A stretch of DNA of 64,000 nt from Microbacterium sp. LWH11-1.2 (lineage in GTDB: Bacteria > Actinomycetota > Actinomycetes > Actinomycetales > Microbacteriaceae). Where the stretch lies: assembly GCF_038397745.1 (NCBI RefSeq), contig NZ_CP151636.1, forward strand, positions 2,914,001-2,978,000, written 5' to 3'. Both the position numbers and the translations under genes were made by a program. The notes beneath the pieces were generated by a model that was given only the letters and a program-made list of their open reading frames with translations, searched no databases and had not been told where the DNA came from. Positions 41,378-50,270 of the stretch are shown piece after piece (within the stretch, counting starts at the first letter, position 1; every line of letters starts with the position of its first letter).

Positions 41378-42595
41378 TCAGCGGACCGTCGCGAGGGCTG
41401 CCTCGTAGACGCCGACGAGTGCGGCGCGATGCGTGGTCTGCGCGACCTGCGGGCGATGCGCGACGGCGGCGGCGCTGAGCCTGGTCACCTCGGCGGGATC
41501 GTCGCGCAGCCTTGCCAGGGCGACGGCGAGGCCCGCGGCATCCGGAGTCGGCGTCACGATCCCGCCGCCCGGCGGCAGGGTCTCCGCCAGATCGGGATCG
41601 GTGACGATCACGGGAAGACCGGAGGCGATCGCCTCGAGCAGCACCATCGGCTGGTTGTCGAAGTCGAGCGAGCTCGAGACCAGGACGTGCGCCCGACGCA
41701 TCGCCGCGAGGACCTCGGACTGCGGGACCGGGCCGTGCACGTGGACGCGACCGTCGGCGCCGCCGGCCGCCCACCGCGACACCGCACCTCGGGAGATCCC
41801 GTCGCCGTACAGGTGCGCCACGACGCCCGGCACCCGGGCGACGGCGTCGAGGAAGACCTCGGGGCGCTTCTCGGGTGACAGCCGTCCGCACCACATGACC
41901 TGCAGATGCTCGCCCGGGGCGACCGTGCGCGCGACGGGCTCGCCGATGTCGTCGAGCACGGACGCCTCGAGGCCGTTCGACAGGACCGTGATCGGGGTGT
42001 CGACGCCCTGGGCGAGGAGCTTCTCCGCGAAATGCGCGGACGGAACGATCACCCGATCGGCATGGTTCGCCTGACTGACCATGAGCCGCCACATCCGCCG
42101 GGCCGTCCGCGTGCGGGTGTACGAGGACGTGACGTCGACCCGCGCACGCTCGTGGCTCATCCGCCGGCGGTGCATCCCGGCCAGCAGCGCCGTGGTCACG
42201 CTCGGCAGCGGGAGGACCGAGCGCGTGTAGACGTCGATCCGGCCGTGCATGGTCTGCACGATCGGGATGCCCGACGCCCTGGCGGCCTCGAACCCCGCCA
42301 GCGCGGCGAACATCTCGGTGTGCACGTGCACGACGTCGACCGCGCGGCGGCGCAGCTCGTCCTGCAGGAACGCGGCGGCGCCCGAGGGCGTCCAGGTGAA
42401 CGGGTAGCCGTCGGGGGCGAAGCCCCGGGCGGTCGGAAGCCGGACGACGGCGGGATCGGAGCTCGGCGCGGAGAGCGGGGCGAAGACCAGGACGTCGTGT
42501 CCGTCCCGCTCCAGCTCCTCCCGGTGCGCCTTGATCACCGTCTGCACCCCGCCGAGCGTCGGCAGGTAGTAGTCGGTGACCATGGCGATGCGCAC
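41378..42595 (-). CDS. GT4-family glycosyltransferase
   Basis: A 405-residue GT-B enzyme of the GT4 type. It begins M-R-I-A-M-V-T-D-Y-Y-L-P-T-L-G-G-V-Q, a common start of mannosyl- or glucosyltransferases acting on lipids. It has V-V-H-V-H-T-E-M-F, L-S-N-G-L, M-W-C-G-R-L-S-P-E-K-R, and the nucleotide-sugar E-x7-E region L-L-E-A-I-A-S-G-L-P-V-I. No membrane helix is predicted. Donor and acceptor are unknown. It is divergent from the four-gene cassette at 42616, with 20 bp between start codons, so the two units may be co-regulated. It ends 5 bp from parE. Confidence 0.9.
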   Translation of the reverse strand: MRIAMVTDYYLPTLGGVQTVIKAHREELERDGHDVLVFAPLSAPSSDPAVVRLPTARGFAPDGYPFTWTPSGAAAFLQDELRRRAVDVVHVHTEMFAALAGFEAARASGIPIVQTMHGRIDVYTRSVLPLPSVTTALLAGMHRRRMSHERARVDVTSSYTRTRTARRMWRLMVSQANHADRVIVPSAHFAEKLLAQGVDTPITVLSNGLEASVLDDIGEPVARTVAPGEHLQVMWCGRLSPEKRPEVFLDAVARVPGVVAHLYGDGISRGAVSRWAAGGADGRVHVHGPVPQSEVLAAMRRAHVLVSSSLDFDNQPMVLLEAIASGLPVIVTDPDLAETLPPGGGIVTPTPDAAGLAVALARLRDDPAEVTRLSAAAVAHRPQVAQTTHRAALVGVYEAALATVR

Positions 42596-42615
42596 CCCCT
42601 CAGACTAGGGCCGCT

Positions 42616-43617
42616 ATGGTGAGGAGCATGTCCGGAGGCCGTGTGCTGGTGACGGGGGCGAGCGGGTTCCTCGGCGGTCACGTCGTGCGTGATCTGCGGG
42701 CACACGGGTTCGAGGTGTTCGCCGCCGGACGCGATGCTGCCGCCCTCGCCGCGGTCGCCGACGGGGAGCACCGCGTCATCGGCGATCTGGCGTCTCTCGC
42801 GTCTGCGGAGCTCCCGATCGACGCGGTGATCCACTGCGCCGCCCTCTCGACGCCCTGGGGGCCGTGGAAAGCGTTCCGCGAGGCGAACATCGAGGGCACG
42901 GCGCACGTCGTCGAGTTCGCCCGCCGCAACGGCGTGCGCCGCATCGTGCACGTCTCCTCGCCGAGCGTCTACGCGGCGCCGCGCGATCGCCTCGCCATCC
43001 GCGAGGACGATGTGGACCCCGGCAACCGCCTCAACGGATACATCCGCTCGAAGATCGCCGCCGAGGGCCTTCTCCAGGATGCTCGCCGCGCGGCCGCGTT
43101 CCCCGAGCTCGTGATCGTGCGACCCCGGGGGCTCATCGGCGCCGGCGACCCGAGCCTGGTCCCGCGTCTGCTCGAGGTGCATCGTCGTGTCGGGATCCCT
43201 CTGTTCGACGGGGGAGGGAACCTGATCGACGTCACGGCTGTCGAGAACGTGGCGACCGCCCTCCGGCTCGCGCTCGACGCCGGCGATCCCACGGGCGGCG
43301 TGTACAACATCAGCAACGACGATCCTCGTCCGTTCCGCGACCTGCTCGCCGAACTGCTGCGGCTCGTGGGGGAGACGCCCCGGATGCGCCCCATGAGCAG
43401 ACGGTTCGCGTGGGGACTGGCGGCGGTCCTCGAGGCCGTCTTCCGGGTGGTGCCGGGTCGCCCGGAACCGCCGCTCACCCGCTACACGCTCAGCACGATC
43501 GCGTACTCGCAGACGCTTGATCTGACGCGGGCGAAGGCCGAGCTCGGCTACCGACCGCTCGTCTCGCTCGACGAGGCGCTCGCCCGTGCGGCGGCCGATC
43601 AGAGGGCGCACGCATGA
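42616..43617 (+). CDS. NAD(P)-dependent SDR, 3beta-HSD/OleD-like
   Basis: A 333-residue extended SDR. The cofactor motif is G-A-S-G-F-L-G (14-20), S-S-P-S-V-Y supplies the active-site Ser region, and Y142-x-x-x-K146 is the catalytic pair (G-Y-I-R-S-K). I-V-R-P-R-G-L-I-G-A-G-D and N-L-I-D-V-T follow. The subgroup resembles 3beta-hydroxysteroid dehydrogenase-like and OleD-like reductases, which reduce a beta-keto acid to a beta-hydroxy acid in OleABCD. It is the first gene of a cassette whose four members all overlap. The start may be at 42616 (leaderless after TAGGGC) or at ATG 42628. Confidence 0.85.
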   Translation: MVRSMSGGRVLVTGASGFLGGHVVRDLRAHGFEVFAAGRDAAALAAVADGEHRVIGDLASLASAELPIDAVIHCAALSTPWGPWKAFREANIEGTAHVVEFARRNGVRRIVHVSSPSVYAAPRDRLAIREDDVDPGNRLNGYIRSKIAAEGLLQDARRAAAFPELVIVRPRGLIGAGDPSLVPRLLEVHRRVGIPLFDGGGNLIDVTAVENVATALRLALDAGDPTGGVYNISNDDPRPFRDLLAELLRLVGETPRMRPMSRRFAWGLAAVLEAVFRVVPGRPEPPLTRYTLSTIAYSQTLDLTRAKAELGYRPLVSLDEALARAAADQRAHA

Positions 43618-44411
43618 GCGCGCGGCTGCGGCACTACGTCTGCGGGAGCACGGCGCACGACCTCTCCGCCATGTTCCGCGGCGGCGCGCACGAGTCGCGC
43701 GAGTTCCCCTCCGGTGTCTTCCTCTTCGACGGACCGGAGGGTCGCCGCGTCCTCTTCGACACGGGCTATGCGCCGGGAGCATGGGACACCGGGTGGCGGG
43801 GCGCCGCGTACCGCCGTCTGCTCCCGCCCCAGGTCGCACCCGACGACGACATCGCTCGACAGCTGGCCGACGACGGCGTCGATCCGTCATCCGTCACCCA
43901 CGTCGTGCTCTCCCACCTGCACCCCGATCACATCGGCGGGATCCGGCGATTCCCGGGCGCGACGTTCGTGATCACCGCCGGGCACCGCAGGTCGTTGGCG
44001 GCGCCGCGGCTGCGTACCGGCATCCTCACCGGACTGCTCCCGGAGTGGTTCGACGATGCGACGCGGATCGTCCTCGACGACGCCGACTTCCCCGCGCGGC
44101 ACGTCGGCGGCATCGCGCTGCGGGGCGCCGACCTCTTCGGAGACGGCTCCTATCTCGTCGTAGATCTCCCCGGACACGCGGACGGGCACATCGGCGCCCT
44201 GGTGGACGGGCGCGTCCTGCTCGCCGGCGATGCCGCCTGGGGGCGAGACCTGCTCGGGGCGACCGCCGACCTCCGCACGATCCCTCGAGCCGTGCAGCAC
44301 GATCACCGCGCCTATCGCCGCACGGCGGCACTGCTGGAGGATGCGTCCGCCGCCGGCATCCGCATCGTCTGCAGCCACGACCCCCTCGGCGCGAAGGAGC
44401 TGCTGGACTGA
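43614..44411 (+). CDS. MBL-fold metallo-hydrolase
   Basis: A 265-residue metallo-beta-lactamase-fold hydrolase. The metal motif H101-L-H103-P-D105-H106 is intact, followed by a His in L-P-G-H-A-D-G-H and the bridging Asp in L-A-G-D-A-A-W. The C-terminal S-H-D-P His completes the site. The N-terminus (R-L-R-H-Y-V-C-G-S) is a little unusual. Quorum-quenching lactonases share this pattern, so a lactone or thioester substrate is plausible. It overlaps the reductase gene (ATGA) and the next gene. Confidence 0.85.
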   Translation: MSARLRHYVCGSTAHDLSAMFRGGAHESREFPSGVFLFDGPEGRRVLFDTGYAPGAWDTGWRGAAYRRLLPPQVAPDDDIARQLADDGVDPSSVTHVVLSHLHPDHIGGIRRFPGATFVITAGHRRSLAAPRLRTGILTGLLPEWFDDATRIVLDDADFPARHVGGIALRGADLFGDGSYLVVDLPGHADGHIGALVDGRVLLAGDAAWGRDLLGATADLRTIPRAVQHDHRAYRRTAALLEDASAAGIRIVCSHDPLGAKELLD

Positions 44412-45712
44412 TGTCGACGGTGCGCATCCTGCGGGAGTTCGTCGCTGTGCGGTGGGTGCGCCGTCTGCGCACGCGCGCCGCGGTCGAACGGCGCCAGGAG
44501 AGGCTCCTACGGCGTCATCTGCGTTTCCTGCGCCGCCGATCGCCGTACTTCGGACGACTGCTCGAGACGCACTCCTTCGCGCAGCTCCCGCTCATGGACA
44601 AGAGCGTGATGATGGGTCGCTTCGACGAGATCAACACGGTCGGCGTGCAGCGCGACGAGGCGCTGGCCCTGGCCATCGCGAACGAGCGGTCCCGCGAGTT
44701 CGACGCCGACCTGGGGGAGAACTCGGTCGGCCTCTCCAGCGGCACCAGCGGACACCGTGGACTCTTCATCGTCAGCCCCAGGGAGCGGGACGCCTGGGTC
44801 GGCACCGTGCTCGCGCGCACGCTGCCGCGTGGACGACTCACGGGCCATCGCATCGCGCTCTTCCTGCGCGCCGACAACAGCCTGTACGAATCGGTCGGCT
44901 CGAAGGCGGTGTCGTTCTCCTACTTCGACGTGTACGCCGACATGGAGGAGAACATCCGCCGCCTCGAGGCCTTCCGGCCGACCATCCTCGTCGCACCGCC
45001 GTCTGTCCTCCGCCTGATCGCCCGTGCGGCGGATGCCGATCGCTTCGGGACCGTTCCGCAGAAGGTGTACGCGGTCGCCGAGGTGCTCGAGATCGCGGAC
45101 GAGGCGCGCATCGCCACGTCGCTGCGCCAGCCGAGGATCCACCAGCTCTATCAGTGCACCGAGGGCTTCCTCGCGCACACCTGCGAGGCGGGCGTGATCC
45201 ACCTGAACGAGGACAGCGTCCTCGTCGAGCGCGAGCAGCTCGACGACCGGCGGTTCACGCCGATCGTCACGGATCTCCGCCGCCGCGCGCAGCCGATCGT
45301 GCGCTACCGTCTCGGCGACGTGCTCCGTGCCCGCACCGAGCCGTGTCCGTGCGGGAGCGCCCTCGCGGCGATCGAGCGCATCGAGGGACGGGAGGGGGAC
45401 ACTCTGGTGTTCCGCGGGCACGACGGCCGCCGCGTCCCCGTGTTCGCCGACGTGATGTCGCGCGCGCTGCTCTATGCCGAGGGCTTCGACGAGTATCGGG
45501 TGGTGCAGACGAACGCGTCGCTCCTCGAGATCTCCCTGGACGTGCTCGATGATCGGACGACGGGCAGCGTCACCGCCGAGGTGCAGGCCCTCGCCGAGCG
45601 GCTGGGCTGCGAACGGCCGGAGATCGTCTTCCTGCCGTACAGGCGGGACGGATCGGTGAAGCTGCGCCGAGTGGCGCGGACCTGGAGGGGGGATGCCGAT
45701 GAGGAGCTGTGA
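44411..45712 (+). CDS. F390 synthetase/PaaK-like adenylate-forming enzyme
   Basis: A 433-residue enzyme of the coenzyme F390 synthetase/phenylacetate-CoA ligase-like class. The AMP-binding loop is S-S-G-T-S-G-H-R-G-L-F (109-119). A typical N-terminal L-P-L-M-D-K-S-V-M-M-G-R-F comes before it, and Y-Q-C-T-E-G and R-Y-R-L-G-D-V after it. C-P-C-G-S suggests a small metal knuckle near residue 312. These enzymes activate a carboxylate as acyl-AMP. In the cassette it would fill the position of OleC, although it belongs to a different branch of the superfamily. It starts at the stop of the MBL gene. Confidence 0.82.
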   Translation: MSTVRILREFVAVRWVRRLRTRAAVERRQERLLRRHLRFLRRRSPYFGRLLETHSFAQLPLMDKSVMMGRFDEINTVGVQRDEALALAIANERSREFDADLGENSVGLSSGTSGHRGLFIVSPRERDAWVGTVLARTLPRGRLTGHRIALFLRADNSLYESVGSKAVSFSYFDVYADMEENIRRLEAFRPTILVAPPSVLRLIARAADADRFGTVPQKVYAVAEVLEIADEARIATSLRQPRIHQLYQCTEGFLAHTCEAGVIHLNEDSVLVEREQLDDRRFTPIVTDLRRRAQPIVRYRLGDVLRARTEPCPCGSALAAIERIEGREGDTLVFRGHDGRRVPVFADVMSRALLYAEGFDEYRVVQTNASLLEISLDVLDDRTTGSVTAEVQALAERLGCERPEIVFLPYRRDGSVKLRRVARTWRGDADEEL

Positions 45713-46631
45713 GATCGTCGGCTGGGGCAGCGTGCTGCCGCAGCAGACCGTGCGCTTCGGCGACGAGGTGCGCTATCGCATCGCGGAGGACGTGTCGCAT
45801 CTGGACATGCTGGCCGGCGCGTGCGAGCGGGCGCTGGCTCGCGCCGGCATCGGCATCGAGGACGTGGATCTCGTCCTCGGGGCGTCGGCGGCGGGTATCC
45901 AGCCCATCCCGTGCACGGCGGCACTGGTCCTCGAGAGGCTGACTCTCGAGGGGCATGCGGCGGCGTTCGATGTGAATTCGACCTGCACCAGCTTCATCAC
46001 GGCGCTCGACATCGCGTCGCGGTACCTCGACTCCGGCGATCACGACACGATCCTCGTGTTCTCGGGAGACGTCGGGACACGGTTCCTGAATCCCGCCCAG
46101 CGCGAGAGTTACGAGCTGTTCAGCGATGCCGCCGCGGCCGTCGTGCTGCGCCGATCGGACGACCCGTCGCGGGGCGTGATCGCCAGTGCTCAGCAGACCT
46201 GGCCCGCCTATGCGCACGATACGGAGATCCGTGGCGGGCTGTCGCGCTCACCGGCGCAGCTCTATGCGGAGGCCGACCCCGGCGACTACCTCTTCGACAT
46301 GGACGGCCGTCGTGCGCTCCTGGGCATGATGCGCGTCCTGCCGGGATTCTTCGAGCGGTTCCACGAACGCCATGGCATCGATTACGACGACGTGGCGCTG
46401 TGGGTCCCGCATCAGGCCTCTGCCGCGCTCGGACCCATGCTCGACCGTCTCGGCATCCCGGCGGAGCGCCGCGTCGACGAGGTCGCCGCGTTCGGGAACA
46501 TGGTGTCGGCCTCGGTGCCGTTCATGCTGACCCGGGCTCTCGAGGCGGGCCGTGTGGGCGCCGGCGACATCGTGATCCTCTGCGGAACCGCCGCCGGGCT
46601 CACCGCGAACGTGCTCGCGCTGCGTCTCTGA
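45693..46631 (+). CDS. KAS III-like 3-oxoacyl synthase (OleA-like position)
   Basis: A 312-residue thiolase-fold condensing enzyme. The Cys-His-Asn triad is complete: Cys98 in V-N-S-T-C-T-S-F, His240 in W-V-P-H-Q-A-S, Asn269 in F-G-N-M-V-S-A-S-V-P. It has D-V-D-L-V-L-G-A-S and the C-terminal G-T-A-A-G-L-T-A-N. It could join two acyl chains (as OleA) or extend a starter (as FabH). ATG 45693 overlaps the upstream gene by 20 bp and follows GGAGG; a second ATG at 45699 is equally possible. It is the last gene of the cassette; convergent parC follows. Confidence 0.87.
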   Translation: MPMRSCEIVGWGSVLPQQTVRFGDEVRYRIAEDVSHLDMLAGACERALARAGIGIEDVDLVLGASAAGIQPIPCTAALVLERLTLEGHAAAFDVNSTCTSFITALDIASRYLDSGDHDTILVFSGDVGTRFLNPAQRESYELFSDAAAAVVLRRSDDPSRGVIASAQQTWPAYAHDTEIRGGLSRSPAQLYAEADPGDYLFDMDGRRALLGMMRVLPGFFERFHERHGIDYDDVALWVPHQASAALGPMLDRLGIPAERRVDEVAAFGNMVSASVPFMLTRALEAGRVGAGDIVILCGTAAGLTANVLALRL

Positions 46632-46653
46632 TGCCGAGGGCGTCGCCCATCGG

Positions 46654-49095
46654 TCAGACGATCGTGCGGCCGATGCTGCCGATGACCCCGTCGATCGGCT
46701 GACCGGAGGCGTCACGACGTGCGCCGGGCTCGGGGAGCTTGCGCACCGCGCCGGTCGGGTCGACGGCCTGCGCGGGGTTCGGCCCGACCCAGGCGACCGT
46801 GAGACGGTCCTCGCCCTTCAGGAACGAGTGCGCCCGAACGCCGCCGGTCGCGCGTCCCTTCGCCGGGTACTCGGTGAACGCCGAGACCTTGGCCCGACCG
46901 GGGTCGGTGCCCGGCAGGATGCTGTCGCCGCCCGAGACCGTCGCGACGACCGCGTCGGAGCCCGCGGCGACCACGCCGAAGAAGAGGACGGAGGCACCGG
47001 CGGAGAGCTTGACGCCCGCCATTCCGCCGGCAGGGGCACCCTGCGGACGGACCGAGGACGCCGCGAAGTGCAGCAGCTGCGCATCGGTCGTCACGAAGAC
47101 GAGCTCGGCATCGTCCGCTGCCTCCGCCGCACCGACCACCGTGTCACCGGGCTTCATGCCGATGACCTCGAGCTCCGGGCGGACCGGGAGGGATGCCGGG
47201 ACGATCCGCTTCACGGTGCCCTGAGCCGTGCCGAGCGCGATCGGCGTCTCGCTGTCGAAGCGCACGAAGCCGATGATCCGCTCGTTCTTCGACAGGAGGC
47301 CGAGATAGTCGCGCAGAGGCGTCCCCGCCGCGAGCTGCACCGATGTCGCCGGCACGGACGGCAGGTCGACGGGGGAGAAGCGCATGACACGCCCTGCGCT
47401 GGTCAGCGCGCCGAGCTCCGCGCGCACCGTCGTCTCGACGGTCGTCAGGATCGCGTCGTGCTTGCTCCGACGGGCCGGAACACTCAGCTCCTGCCCCTCG
47501 ACGAGATCGACGCGCACGGCGCGGCCGGTCGTGGAGAGCACGAGCACGGTCGGGGCGTCGGCGATCTGCAGATCGACCGATCCCTTCGTGGCGCGCGGCT
47601 TCGGGGGAGCGGCGTTCATGAGGAGGGTGCGACGCGGGGTGCCGTAGGCATCGGCGGCGGCATCGAGCTCCCGGGCGACGACCGCTCGGAGGAGCACCGG
47701 GCTCTCCAGCAGTTCGCGCAGCGCGGCGATCTCCGCGAGCAGGGAGTCCCGCTCCGCCTCCAGCTCGATGCGGGAGAACTTGGTGAGTCGACGCAGGCGC
47801 AGCTCGAGGATGTACTCCGCCTGCAGCTCGCTCAGATCGAACACCGAGCGCAGCCGGGTGCGGGCCTGCTCGGAGTCGTCGGACGAGCGGATGACCTGGA
47901 TGACCTCGTCGATGTCGAGGATCGCGATGAGAAGTCCCTCGACCAGGTGCAGTCGCTCCTCGCGGCGCGCCAGACGGTAGCGGCTGCGACGCGTGATGAC
48001 CTCGAGACGGTGCCCGACGTAGACGCTCAGCATCTCCTTGAGGCCGAGCGTGCGCGGCTGCCCGTCGACGAGGGCGACGTTGTTGATGCTGAAGGAGTCC
48101 TCCAGCGGCGTCAGCCGGTAGAGCTGATCGAGGACGGCGTTGGGGTCGAAGCCGGTCTTGATGCCGATCGCGACGCGCAGTCCGTGGTTGCGGTCGGTGA
48201 GGTCGGTGACGTCGCTGATCCCCTGCAGCTTCTTCGCCTGGACCGCGTCGCGGATCTTCTCGATGAGGCGCTCCGGGCCGACCATGTAGGGCAGCTCCGA
48301 GACGATGATGCCGGTCCGCCGCGGACCGAGCGGCTCGACCGAGACCTTGCCGCGCACCTTGAGCGCGCCTCGGCCGTTCGTGTACGCGTCCTTGACGCCG
48401 TCGAGGCCCATCAGGATGCCGCCGGACGGGAAGTCCGGACCCGGGACGAACTCCATGAGCTCCTCGGTGGTGGCATCCGGGTTCTCGAGCAGGTGCGTCG
48501 CGGCGGCGACGACCTCGATGAGGTTGTGCGGCGCCATGTTGGTCGCCATGCCGACGGCGATGCCGCTGGCGCCGTTGACGAGGAGGTTCGGGAAGGCCGC
48601 CGGCAGCACCGCCGGCTGCTGGAACTGCCCGTCGTAGTTCGGGATGAAGTCGACGACGTCCTCGTCGAGGTTCTCGGTCAGAGCCATCGCGGGGGCTGCG
48701 AGGCGGGCCTCGGTGTATCGCGCGGCGGCCGGGCCGTCGTCGAGCGAGCCGAAGTTGCCGTGCCCGTCGACCAGCGGCACGCGCAGCGCCCACTCCTGGG
48801 CGAGCCGCACGAGGGCGTCGTAGATCGCGGTGTCGCCGTGGGGGTGCAGCTTTCCCATGACCTCGCCGACGACACGGGCGCTCTTGACGTGGCCGCGATC
48901 GGGACGCAGGCCCATCTCGGCCATCTGGTACAGGATGCGGCGCTGCACGGGCTTCAGACCGTCGCGCGCGTCGGGCAGGGCGCGCGAGTAGATCACCGAG
49001 TACGCGTACTCGAGGAACGAGCCCTGCATCTCGCTTCCGAGGTCGATGTCCTGGATGCGTTCCTCGACGGGCTCGGGCGGCGGGGTTTTCGGCAT
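46654..49095 (-). CDS. parC: Type IIA topoisomerase subunit A (ParC-like)
   Basis: DNA cleavage/rejoining subunit, 813 residues. It shows [15 protein letters not shown], the quinolone-determining loop H-P-H-G-D-T89-A-I-Y-D93, and the catalytic Tyr127 in A-R-Y-T-E-A-R-L. The C-terminal beta-pinwheel repeats follow, without a clear GyrA-box (Q-R-R-G-G-K-G). The missing GyrA-box supports a ParC-like decatenase rather than gyrase. Its partner parE is at 39237-41372 in the opposite orientation, with the GT gene and the four-gene cassette lying between them. Confidence 0.92.
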   Translation of the reverse strand: MPKTPPPEPVEERIQDIDLGSEMQGSFLEYAYSVIYSRALPDARDGLKPVQRRILYQMAEMGLRPDRGHVKSARVVGEVMGKLHPHGDTAIYDALVRLAQEWALRVPLVDGHGNFGSLDDGPAAARYTEARLAAPAMALTENLDEDVVDFIPNYDGQFQQPAVLPAAFPNLLVNGASGIAVGMATNMAPHNLIEVVAAATHLLENPDATTEELMEFVPGPDFPSGGILMGLDGVKDAYTNGRGALKVRGKVSVEPLGPRRTGIIVSELPYMVGPERLIEKIRDAVQAKKLQGISDVTDLTDRNHGLRVAIGIKTGFDPNAVLDQLYRLTPLEDSFSINNVALVDGQPRTLGLKEMLSVYVGHRLEVITRRSRYRLARREERLHLVEGLLIAILDIDEVIQVIRSSDDSEQARTRLRSVFDLSELQAEYILELRLRRLTKFSRIELEAERDSLLAEIAALRELLESPVLLRAVVARELDAAADAYGTPRRTLLMNAAPPKPRATKGSVDLQIADAPTVLVLSTTGRAVRVDLVEGQELSVPARRSKHDAILTTVETTVRAELGALTSAGRVMRFSPVDLPSVPATSVQLAAGTPLRDYLGLLSKNERIIGFVRFDSETPIALGTAQGTVKRIVPASLPVRPELEVIGMKPGDTVVGAAEAADDAELVFVTTDAQLLHFAASSVRPQGAPAGGMAGVKLSAGASVLFFGVVAAGSDAVVATVSGGDSILPGTDPGRAKVSAFTEYPAKGRATGGVRAHSFLKGEDRLTVAWVGPNPAQAVDPTGAVRKLPEPGARRDASGQPIDGVIGSIGRTIV

Positions 49096-49139
49096 GGACT
49101 TCCTGGGGGCGTAGAGGAGCCTGTGTCAGACTGGCTCGG

Positions 49140-50261
49140 ATGTCCTTCATGCTACCGTCCGAGTCGCCCGGAGCCCGGAGCATCGTCGGGGTGGCGGGCG
49201 ACCTGTTCGCCGCGCTGCGCGGCGAATCCGACCTGCTGCCGCGCGCGGACTCCGTGGTGCTCGTCGTGATCGACGGCCTCGGCGCGATCAGCCTCCGCGC
49301 GCACGCCGGCCACGCCAGGGCGCTGACGTCGGGCATGGCGAAGCGCGACGTCGCGCACTCGGTCTTCCCCTCGACGACGGCCGCGGCGCTCACGAGCATC
49401 GTCACGGGGGCGTGGCCGGGCGAGCACGGTCTCGTCGGGTACCGCGTGCTCGATCCGAGCCGTGACGTGCTGGTCAATCAGCTGAGCGGCTGGGAGACCG
49501 ACGGGATCGACCCGCTGGTCTGGCAGCCCGCGGAGACGATCTTCGAGCGCGCGGCCGCGCGAGGACACGGGAGCTTCGCGGTGGGGGTCGCGGCCTACGC
49601 CCGCAGCGGCTTCACCAGGGCCACACTGCGCGGCGCCGAGTTCGTCTCCGCCACGACTCCTGCGGATCGCGTGGCGACCGCCTACGACCTCGCGCAGCGG
49701 CATCCGGGGTCCCTCGTGTACTGCTACCTGCCGGAGGTCGACAAGGCCGGGCACAAGCACGGCGTCGACTCGCCCGAATGGGTGACCGCGCTGGAGGACA
49801 TCGACGCGGCTCTCGCTGTGCGTGCACCGGCGGGCGTCGGGGTGCTGGTCACCTCCGACCACGGGATGGTCGATGTCCCGGCGAATCGTCAGATCGTTCT
49901 CGAGGAGGAGCATCTCGTCGGCATCCGCCACGTGGGGGGAGAGCCGCGGATGCTGCACGTCTACCTGGAACCGGATGCCGAACGCGCCGCGGTCACCGCG
50001 CGCTGGCGCGCCGATCTGGACGGCGCGGCCGATGTCATCACGCGCGACGAGGCGATCGGACACGGTCTGTTCGGCCCGACGGTCAGCGTTGCGGCGTCAT
50101 CACGGATCGGCGACCTGCTGGTCGTGCCACGCGGTGCGGGCGCCCTGTACGACGGGACGGCGGCGGATCAGCGCGGCCGCGGGATGGTCGGACAGCACGG
50201 CGGGCTCACGCCCGAAGAGCGTCAGGTTCCGCTGATCCGGCTCGGAGCCTTCGCCCGCTGA
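49140..50261 (+). CDS. Alkaline-phosphatase-superfamily phosphodiesterase
   Basis: A 373-residue nucleotide pyrophosphatase/phosphodiesterase-like hydrolase. It has V-L-V-V-I-D-G-L-G with the first metal Asp, F-P-S-T-T-A-A-A-L-T with the nucleophile Thr, G-A-W-P-G-E-H-G-L-V-G-Y, Y-L-P-E-V-D-K-A-G-H-K-H-G, and S-D-H-G-M-V-D-V. There is no signal peptide, so it is probably cytoplasmic. The substrate is unknown. It starts 44 bp from the divergent parC start, and sepH converges on it. Confidence 0.9.
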   Translation: MSFMLPSESPGARSIVGVAGDLFAALRGESDLLPRADSVVLVVIDGLGAISLRAHAGHARALTSGMAKRDVAHSVFPSTTAAALTSIVTGAWPGEHGLVGYRVLDPSRDVLVNQLSGWETDGIDPLVWQPAETIFERAAARGHGSFAVGVAAYARSGFTRATLRGAEFVSATTPADRVATAYDLAQRHPGSLVYCYLPEVDKAGHKHGVDSPEWVTALEDIDAALAVRAPAGVGVLVTSDHGMVDVPANRQIVLEEEHLVGIRHVGGEPRMLHVYLEPDAERAAVTARWRADLDGAADVITRDEAIGHGLFGPTVSVAASSRIGDLLVVPRGAGALYDGTAADQRGRGMVGQHGGLTPEERQVPLIRLGAFAR

Positions 50262-50270
50262 GATCCGACG

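Noticed and set aside
39150..42092. Leftward 980-codon frame opposite parE and part of the glycosyltransferase gene
   Set aside because: It is Arg/Asp/Val-rich shadow coding caused by high third-position GC. parE has clear family motifs on the other strand.
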